Source: Collinsella sp.
GTDB lineage: Bacteria; Actinomycetota; Coriobacteriia; Coriobacteriales; Coriobacteriaceae
NCBI GenBank assembly: GCA_022745215.1
Contig: JAIIWC010000011.1
Span: forward strand, 1-34,895
DNA length: 34,895 nt
Direction: 5' to 3'
The position numbers and the translations under genes were made by a program. The notes below the pieces were generated by a model. It saw nothing but the letters and a program-made list of their open reading frames with translations. It was not told where the DNA came from and did not search any database. How positions within the stretch are numbered: the stretch's first letter is position 1; every line of letters starts with the position of its first letter. Shown one piece after another: positions 30,611 to 34,895 of this stretch.

Positions 30611-31399
30611 ATGGCCAATATGACGAGCTCGGTTTCGGCATCGCAGGTTGCCGGTGAGTTGGCGAGCGCTACGTTTGAGGAGATCCCCGCCCTCGTGGAG
30701 CATTATCGCGAGGACCCGCGCCAGCAGGTGATCAAGGCTTGCGAGCGTGCTCTTAAGCGCCATGCCAAGGAACTTGCCGAGCGCGAGCGCGTCAATGACA
30801 TGTACGAGCTTATGCATGAGCTTGGCGGCGATGGGGTAGTCGTTGGTGTCGACGAGGTGGGTCGCGGATCGGTGGCCGGTCCTTTGACGGTATGCGCCGT
30901 CTGCCTTCCTATGGAGCCGCGCGTCTGGGGCATCAACGATTCCAAAAAGCTCACGCCGGCGCGCCGCGAGTTGCTCTCAGTGAAGATTGCCGAGGTGGCG
31001 ACGGCAATTGGTTTTTGCCATATCGCGCCTAAGGATATCGATGAGATGGGCATGGCCCGCGCCATTCGAGCCGCTGTCGCGGGCGCCGTGGCCGATACGG
31101 GGCTCGAGCCCGATTGCGTGCTTATGGACGGTAACCCCTTGGGCGCCGTTCCCAACGAGCGCGACGTGGTGAAGGGCGATGCCAAGATCGCCTGTATCGC
31201 CGCGGCGTCCATCATGGCCAAGGTCACGCGTGATGAGATGATGGTCGAGTACGATGCCGAGTATCCCGAGTACCATTTGGCCGAATCGAAAGGCTACGCA
31301 AGCCCCGAGCACATCGAGGCCATTCGTAAACATGGACTTTGTCCACTGCACCGCGTGAGCTTTTGCGGAAACTTTCTGCAGACTGAGCGCCTTTTCTAG
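30611..31399 (+). CDS. rnhB: Ribonuclease HII
   Basis: Removes RNA from RNA-DNA hybrids, including single ribonucleotides in DNA. The catalytic domain carries GVDEVGRG, INDSKKLT, VLMDGN and CIAAASIMAKVTRD, and the end GLCPLHRVSF is typical. About 75 helical residues precede it, as in Bacillus RNase HII. ATG at 30611 follows AAGGAGGG (30597-30604) at 6-base spacing; the ATG at 30593 lies ahead of that site. The protein has 262 residues. It is followed by a strong terminator. Confidence 0.95.
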   Translation: MANMTSSVSASQVAGELASATFEEIPALVEHYREDPRQQVIKACERALKRHAKELAERERVNDMYELMHELGGDGVVVGVDEVGRGSVAGPLTVCAVCLPMEPRVWGINDSKKLTPARRELLSVKIAEVATAIGFCHIAPKDIDEMGMARAIRAAVAGAVADTGLEPDCVLMDGNPLGAVPNERDVVKGDAKIACIAAASIMAKVTRDEMMVEYDAEYPEYHLAESKGYASPEHIEAIRKHGLCPLHRVSFCGNFLQTERLF

Positions 31400-31448
31400 G
31401 TCAATTGTGGAGACAGGGACCTCAGGGGTTTTATAAACCTGCTGGCAG

Positions 31449-31490
31449 CGGGCCGTATGCAACAGCATTGCTGCGTACGGCCCGTTTTTT
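31449..31490 (+). terminator. Intrinsic terminator of rnhB
   Basis: A 13-bp stem (31449-31461 with 31472-31484, one G-T wobble) closes a 10-base loop and is followed directly by TTTTTT (31485-31490). No clear promoter for yraN could be picked out in the 98 bp that follow. Confidence 0.9.
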
Positions 31491-31588
31491 GACGGCATTT
31501 GGTCAGCTTTTGGTTTGCTTCCGGTACTTACCCGCATGAAAGGTGCCCTCATCATCGGGGCAATGCAGTGTGCGGGAAAGGAGACCCC

Positions 31589-32074
31589 ATGAGTGCCGCA
31601 AGCAAAAAGAGCAAGACGCAGCAGCTCAAGGAGCGTTGGGAAAACGGCGAGCTCGACTGCGGGGCGATGACGCCCGAGTTTATCAAGGGACTCAGTCCCC
31701 GCGAGCTGGGCATGCTGGGCGAGCTGATCACCATCGACTACTTTAACGAGCGCGGCTACACCTTGCTGGAGCAGGGTTATCGTTGCACCGAGGGCGAGGC
31801 CGATCTGGTGCTGCTCGATGAGCTCGACGATGTCGTGGTGATGGCCGAGGTCAAGACCAGACGCGTCGCACTGGATTGCAGCACGCGGGTCTTTCCCGAG
31901 GAGGCCGTGGACGCCCAAAAGCAACGCCGCTACCGCCGCATCGCAAGTTGCTATCTCATGGAGCATTATCCGCTCAAGGCGATTCGCTTCGATGCCGTGG
32001 GCGTCACCATTCGTGGCGGGCATATCGCCGAGATAGAGCATCAGTACAACGCGTTCGATTGGCAGGTGTCGTGA
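31589..32074 (+). CDS. yraN: UPF0102 protein, YraN family (nuclease-like)
   Basis: Small protein with a restriction-endonuclease-like core: GELITIDYFNERGYTLLEQGYRC, then EGEADLVLL and VVMAEVKTR, giving the E-D-EVK catalytic pattern. The family is linked by context to DNA processing, but its activity is not well established. At 161 residues it has about 45 more N-terminal residues (Lys-rich, then acidic) than typical. ATG at 31589 follows AAAGGAG. The stop overlaps the comM start (TGATG), so yraN-comM-dprA is a translationally coupled group. Confidence 0.9.
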   Translation: MSAASKKSKTQQLKERWENGELDCGAMTPEFIKGLSPRELGMLGELITIDYFNERGYTLLEQGYRCTEGEADLVLLDELDDVVVMAEVKTRRVALDCSTRVFPEEAVDAQKQRRYRRIASCYLMEHYPLKAIRFDAVGVTIRGGHIAEIEHQYNAFDWQVS

Positions 32075-33597
32075 TGGCGTTCGAGACGTTTGCCGTTCAC
32101 GCGGCCTGCATCCGTGGCGTCGAGGCGATTCACGTCACGGTCGAGGTCTCGCTTGCCGGTGGTGTTCCGGGCATCCAAATGCTCGGCATTCCGAGTATGG
32201 AGGTGATGGAGTCACGCGGTCGTATTCGCTGCGCGATGCGCTCCGCCGGGTTCGAGATCCCACGCTCGGGCATTACGGTCAACCTAGCGCCCGGCGATAT
32301 TCGCAAGACCGGTAGCGGCTTTGATCTGCCCATCGCCATCGCGGTTCTGGCGGCCGATGGGCAGATTCCCCGTGACAACCTCGATCGCTGCCTTATCGCC
32401 GGCGAGCTCGGCTTGGACGGTACGGTGCTTCCCGTCAAGGGCGAGGTGGCGTTTCAGCTGCTGGCTCGCGACATGGGGCTGTCCTTTATCGCCGGCAGGT
32501 CCGATCAGCATGTGCCGCTTGCGGGCGTTGATTGCGGCTTTATCGATCATCTGTCTCAGCTTGCTCGCGGCATGGGCGATGCCGTGCGTCATTATCTGGA
32601 TTCCGAGGGTGTTGAGGCGACCTTTGAGCCCGAACTCGACTATGCCGATGTGCTGGGGCAGGAAGTCGCCAAGCGCGGCATGGCGCTTGCGGCCGCCGGC
32701 GAGCTCGGTTTGCTTATGATTGGGTCCCCGGGATCGGGCAAGACGATGCTCGCCCGTCGTATGACCGGCATCCTGCCCGAGCTTTCCGTTGAGGATCAAC
32801 AGGAGGCGCTGTGCATCCATTCGGTCTTGGGTGAGAACATCGATGGCTTGTTGGCGGGGCACCGGCCCTTCCGCAGTCCCCACCACAGTATTTCGACCGC
32901 AGGCCTTATCGGCGGCGGGCGCCCGGTGCACCCGGGTGAGATCAGCCTTGCTCATGGCGGCGTGCTCTTTTTGGACGAGCTTGCCGAGTTTCCCACGGGT
33001 GTGCTGCAGACGCTGCGTCAGCCCATCGAACGCGGCTATGTGAGGATCGTGCGCGTCGACGGGGCCTTTACCTTCCCGTCGCGCTTTCAGCTGCTGGCTG
33101 CGAGTAACCCTTGCCCCTGCGGCTTCTTGGGTGATCGCGAGGTGCCGTGTCGCTGCTCGGCGGCGATGGTCGAGCGCTATCGGTCTAAACTGCGCGGTCC
33201 TTTGGCCGACCGTATCGACATGATGATCGATGTGACCCGTCCCGATCCCCAAGTGATTATCGAGGGTGCGGAGGGTATGTCGTCTGCCGAGTTACGTGAC
33301 TACGTTGTGCGCGGTCGCGCTTTTCGCGCTTGGCGCGAATCCCGTATGGACGATGCGGATGCCGAGGCCGAGGATGACGAGACACGGTCCATTGACGGCG
33401 TCGTTTCGACCTTTGAGCTCGATGATGCGGCGGAGAAGTGTGTGCTCGGCCTGTCGAAGCGCACACATCTCACGGGTCGCGGCATCGTGCGACTGGTGCG
33501 TATCGCGCGTACAATCGCCGACGTCGCCGAGAGCGAGCAAGTGACGCAGGACCACGTGCTCGAGGCAGCGATGTACCAGGGAAGGAGGGACCAATGA
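32074..33597 (+). CDS. comM: YifB/ComM family Mg-chelatase-like AAA+ ATPase
   Basis: In naturally competent Gram-negatives ComM is a hexameric helicase that extends branch migration during recombination. The 507 residues contain an N-terminal ChlI-like domain (FAVHAACIRGVEAIHVTVEVSL; GKTGSGFDLPIAIAV-like region), Walker A IGSPGSGKTMLARR, Walker B GVLFLDELAEF, the SNPCPCGFLGD cysteine segment and a C-terminal Mg-chelatase domain. ATG at 32074 is chosen because the family begins MAFETF and it overlaps the yraN stop by one base. The stop overlaps the dprA start by 4 bases. Confidence 0.95.
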   Translation: MAFETFAVHAACIRGVEAIHVTVEVSLAGGVPGIQMLGIPSMEVMESRGRIRCAMRSAGFEIPRSGITVNLAPGDIRKTGSGFDLPIAIAVLAADGQIPRDNLDRCLIAGELGLDGTVLPVKGEVAFQLLARDMGLSFIAGRSDQHVPLAGVDCGFIDHLSQLARGMGDAVRHYLDSEGVEATFEPELDYADVLGQEVAKRGMALAAAGELGLLMIGSPGSGKTMLARRMTGILPELSVEDQQEALCIHSVLGENIDGLLAGHRPFRSPHHSISTAGLIGGGRPVHPGEISLAHGGVLFLDELAEFPTGVLQTLRQPIERGYVRIVRVDGAFTFPSRFQLLAASNPCPCGFLGDREVPCRCSAAMVERYRSKLRGPLADRIDMMIDVTRPDPQVIIEGAEGMSSAELRDYVVRGRAFRAWRESRMDDADAEAEDDETRSIDGVVSTFELDDAAEKCVLGLSKRTHLTGRGIVRLVRIARTIADVAESEQVTQDHVLEAAMYQGRRDQ

Positions 33598-34529
33598 TGG
33601 CCGAGGGGACCTACGAGCTGCATCCAGGTGATGCGTTGTATCCCGAGACCGTTTTGGAGCTTTCTGATGTACCCCAGACGCTCTATGTGCGCGGCAACCC
33701 CGAGGTGCTTTCGACGCCCGCGCTCTCCATCATCGGCGCGCGCAAGGCCTCGCCGTATGGTCTTGCCGTGGCAGAGCTTGCGGCAAAGGTGGCGGTCGAG
33801 GCGGGAGTGACGGTAGTTTCGGGCGGCGCGGTCGGTTGTGACCAGGCCTCGGGTTGGGCTGCGGTCAACGCTGGCGGCAAACACGTCGTGGTGCTGGGGA
33901 CGGGCGCCGACGTGGTCTATCCGCGCTCGAGCGCGGGGCTTATTACGCGCACGCTCGATACGGGTGGCGCGGTCGTGTCGATCTCCCCGTGGGGCATGGG
34001 TCCTCGCAAGTTTGCCTTTCCGCGCCGCAATCGCGTGATCGCGGCCCTGTCGCAAGCCCTCTTTGTATCCGAGGCGGGTATGCCTTCCGGGACGTTTTCT
34101 ACAGCCGAGGCTGCTATGGATTTGGGGCGAGAACTTCTTGTCGTGCCGGGGTCGATCCTATCGCCCGAGTCGCGTGGCACGAATTACCTCATTGCGAACG
34201 GTGCCTGCTGCATCATCGACGAGGAATCTATCGAGATGGCTATCTCACGCATCTACGGCACTCTGCGCTACTCGCGCCCCGATGCTCCCGGCATTGCCGA
34301 CCTGGATCCAACACAGCAGACCGTGATGCATGCGCTCATCGCCTCTCCGCTCAAGGTCGACGACATCGCGGCGCTCGTCTCGCTCGATGCCGTCGGCGTA
34401 CTTAAACTCCTGGGTTCGCTTGAGCTCGAGGGCCTTATCGAGCGCATGATGGATGGAAGGTATGCGCCCTCCAAGTTTGCTCTTCACGCCCAGACACCCT
34501 TCGGTCACAATGGAAAACATGTCAATTAG
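33594..34529 (+). CDS. dprA: DNA-processing protein DprA
   Basis: Loads RecA on incoming single-stranded DNA during transformation. The Rossmann core has SIIGARKASPYG, VVSGGAVGCDQAS (usually SGxARGID, so the Arg is Val and the Ile is Cys here), VVVLGTGADVVYP and FPRRNRVIAALS. A C-terminal winged-helix domain (about 245-300) is present, while the N-terminal SAM-like domain of longer DprAs is absent. 311 residues. GAAGGAGGG (33581-33589) precedes two adjacent ATGs at 33594 and 33597; the first is used. trmFO starts 14 bp after the stop; topA, often between them, is missing here. Confidence 0.95.
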   Translation: MMAEGTYELHPGDALYPETVLELSDVPQTLYVRGNPEVLSTPALSIIGARKASPYGLAVAELAAKVAVEAGVTVVSGGAVGCDQASGWAAVNAGGKHVVVLGTGADVVYPRSSAGLITRTLDTGGAVVSISPWGMGPRKFAFPRRNRVIAALSQALFVSEAGMPSGTFSTAEAAMDLGRELLVVPGSILSPESRGTNYLIANGACCIIDEESIEMAISRIYGTLRYSRPDAPGIADLDPTQQTVMHALIASPLKVDDIAALVSLDAVGVLKLLGSLELEGLIERMMDGRYAPSKFALHAQTPFGHNGKHVN

Positions 34530-34543
34530 AAAGGTGTTTGCAG

Positions 34544-34895
34544 ATGCAGTTCGATCAGGTGACGGTTGTCGGTGGCGGTCTGGCGGGTTCGGAGTGCGCG
34601 ATTCAGCTGGCAGACCGCGGGTTTGCCGTAAAGCTGTGCGAGATGCGCCCCCAGGTGAGCTCCCCGGCCCACCATACCGATCACCTGGCAGAGCTCGTCT
34701 GTTCCAATTCGTTTAAATCGACCCGTCCGGACTCTGCGGCGGGCTTGTTAAAGGCCGAGCTTGAGCGTATGGGCTCGGTCTTGCTCGATTGTGCCCACCG
34801 CGCGGCCGTTCCCGCCGGCGGCGCCCTGGCGGTCGACCGCGTCAAGTTTTCCGAGCTTGTCGAGGCCGAGGTTGCCTCCCGCCCCAATATTGAGA
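34544..34895 (+). CDS. trmFO: Methylenetetrahydrofolate-tRNA-(uracil-5-)-methyltransferase TrmFO (3' end missing)
   Basis: Flavoprotein that makes m5U54 in tRNA using methylenetetrahydrofolate. The frame from ATG at 34544 stays open to the window end (117 codons). It opens with the FAD-binding VTVVGGGLAGSECAIQLADRG and continues with family marks HHTDHLAELVCSNSFKS, GLLKAELERMGS and PAGGALAVDRVKFS. GAAAGGTG lies upstream at suitable spacing. It follows dprA by 14 bp and is probably co-transcribed. Confidence 0.95.
   Translation, partial: MQFDQVTVVGGGLAGSECAIQLADRGFAVKLCEMRPQVSSPAHHTDHLAELVCSNSFKSTRPDSAAGLLKAELERMGSVLLDCAHRAAVPAGGALAVDRVKFSELVEAEVASRPNIE

Noticed and set aside
31400..31448. 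Possible repeat or mobile-element remnant around GGAGACAGGGACCTC after rnhB.
   Set aside because: There are no matching ends, target duplication or second copy in the window; it is only AT-rich sequence leading into a terminator.
31490..31588. Promoter TTGACG (31489-31494) for the yraN-comM-dprA group.
   Set aside because: No -10-like hexamer occurs 16-19 bp downstream, and the TTGACG overlaps the T-run of the rnhB terminator. A promoter is likely somewhere here but cannot be placed.
31876..32073. In-frame upstream extension of comM by 66 codons.
   Set aside because: It overlaps yraN, lacks a ribosome binding site, and the ComM family begins at the ATG at 32074.

Overview
This window is a stretch of chromosome from a high-GC Gram-positive, most likely a coriobacterium close to Collinsella (Coriobacteriia, Actinomycetota). 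That placement is an inference. It rests on the GC-rich codon use, the frequent TTG starts behind G-rich ribosome binding sites, the mreB-mreC-mreD-mrdA-rodA cluster, a two-chain glycyl-tRNA synthetase, PPDK beside its regulatory kinase, and TrmFO-type tRNA methylation. All genes but one (dinB) lie on the + strand. Nothing looks recently acquired: there are no insertion sequences, integrases, CRISPR arrays, tRNAs or rRNAs.

Layout. (1) 1-5061: the C-terminal part of a CtpE-like P-type ATPase, then a zinc-ribbon membrane protein, a cyclophilin and a TPR membrane protein. (2) 5177-14782: a long co-directional run with mreB, mreC, mreD, mrdA (PBP2) and rodA (the elongasome), then a DUF697 protein, a B12-binding-type radical SAM protein and a DUF2344 partner. 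(3) 14850-18851: rplU and rpmA under a clear promoter, an intrinsic terminator, then obgE, nadD, yqeK and rsfS, ending at a strong terminator. (4) 18951-20204, minus strand: dinB (Pol IV), apparently leaderless. (5) 20406-22896: rpsP, khpA, rimM, trmD, lepB. (6) 22956-29966: glyQ, glyS and the PPDK regulatory protein, then a 341-bp AT-rich regulatory region and ppdK. (7) 30176-34895: rplS with its own promoter and terminator, rnhB with a terminator, then yraN, comM, dprA and the 5' part of trmFO.

How the genes work together. Most products serve three housekeeping programmes: cylindrical wall growth (MreBCD, PBP2, RodA), ribosome and tRNA production (L21, L27, S16, L19, ObgE, RsfS, RimM, TrmD, KhpA, GlyRS, TrmFO), and DNA handling (Pol IV, RNase HII, ComM, DprA). 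PPDK and its bifunctional regulator add a reversible pyruvate/PEP step of central metabolism.

The least understood parts are the radical SAM/DUF2344 pair, which carries a second C-terminal cysteine cluster; the DUF697 protein inside the cell-shape operon; two single-pass membrane proteins just upstream of mreB; and the dense control region before ppdK, with a LacI-type palindrome, phased TTTACC repeats and a perfect inverted repeat. I found no clearly new multi-gene system. These are the best candidates for undescribed biology.
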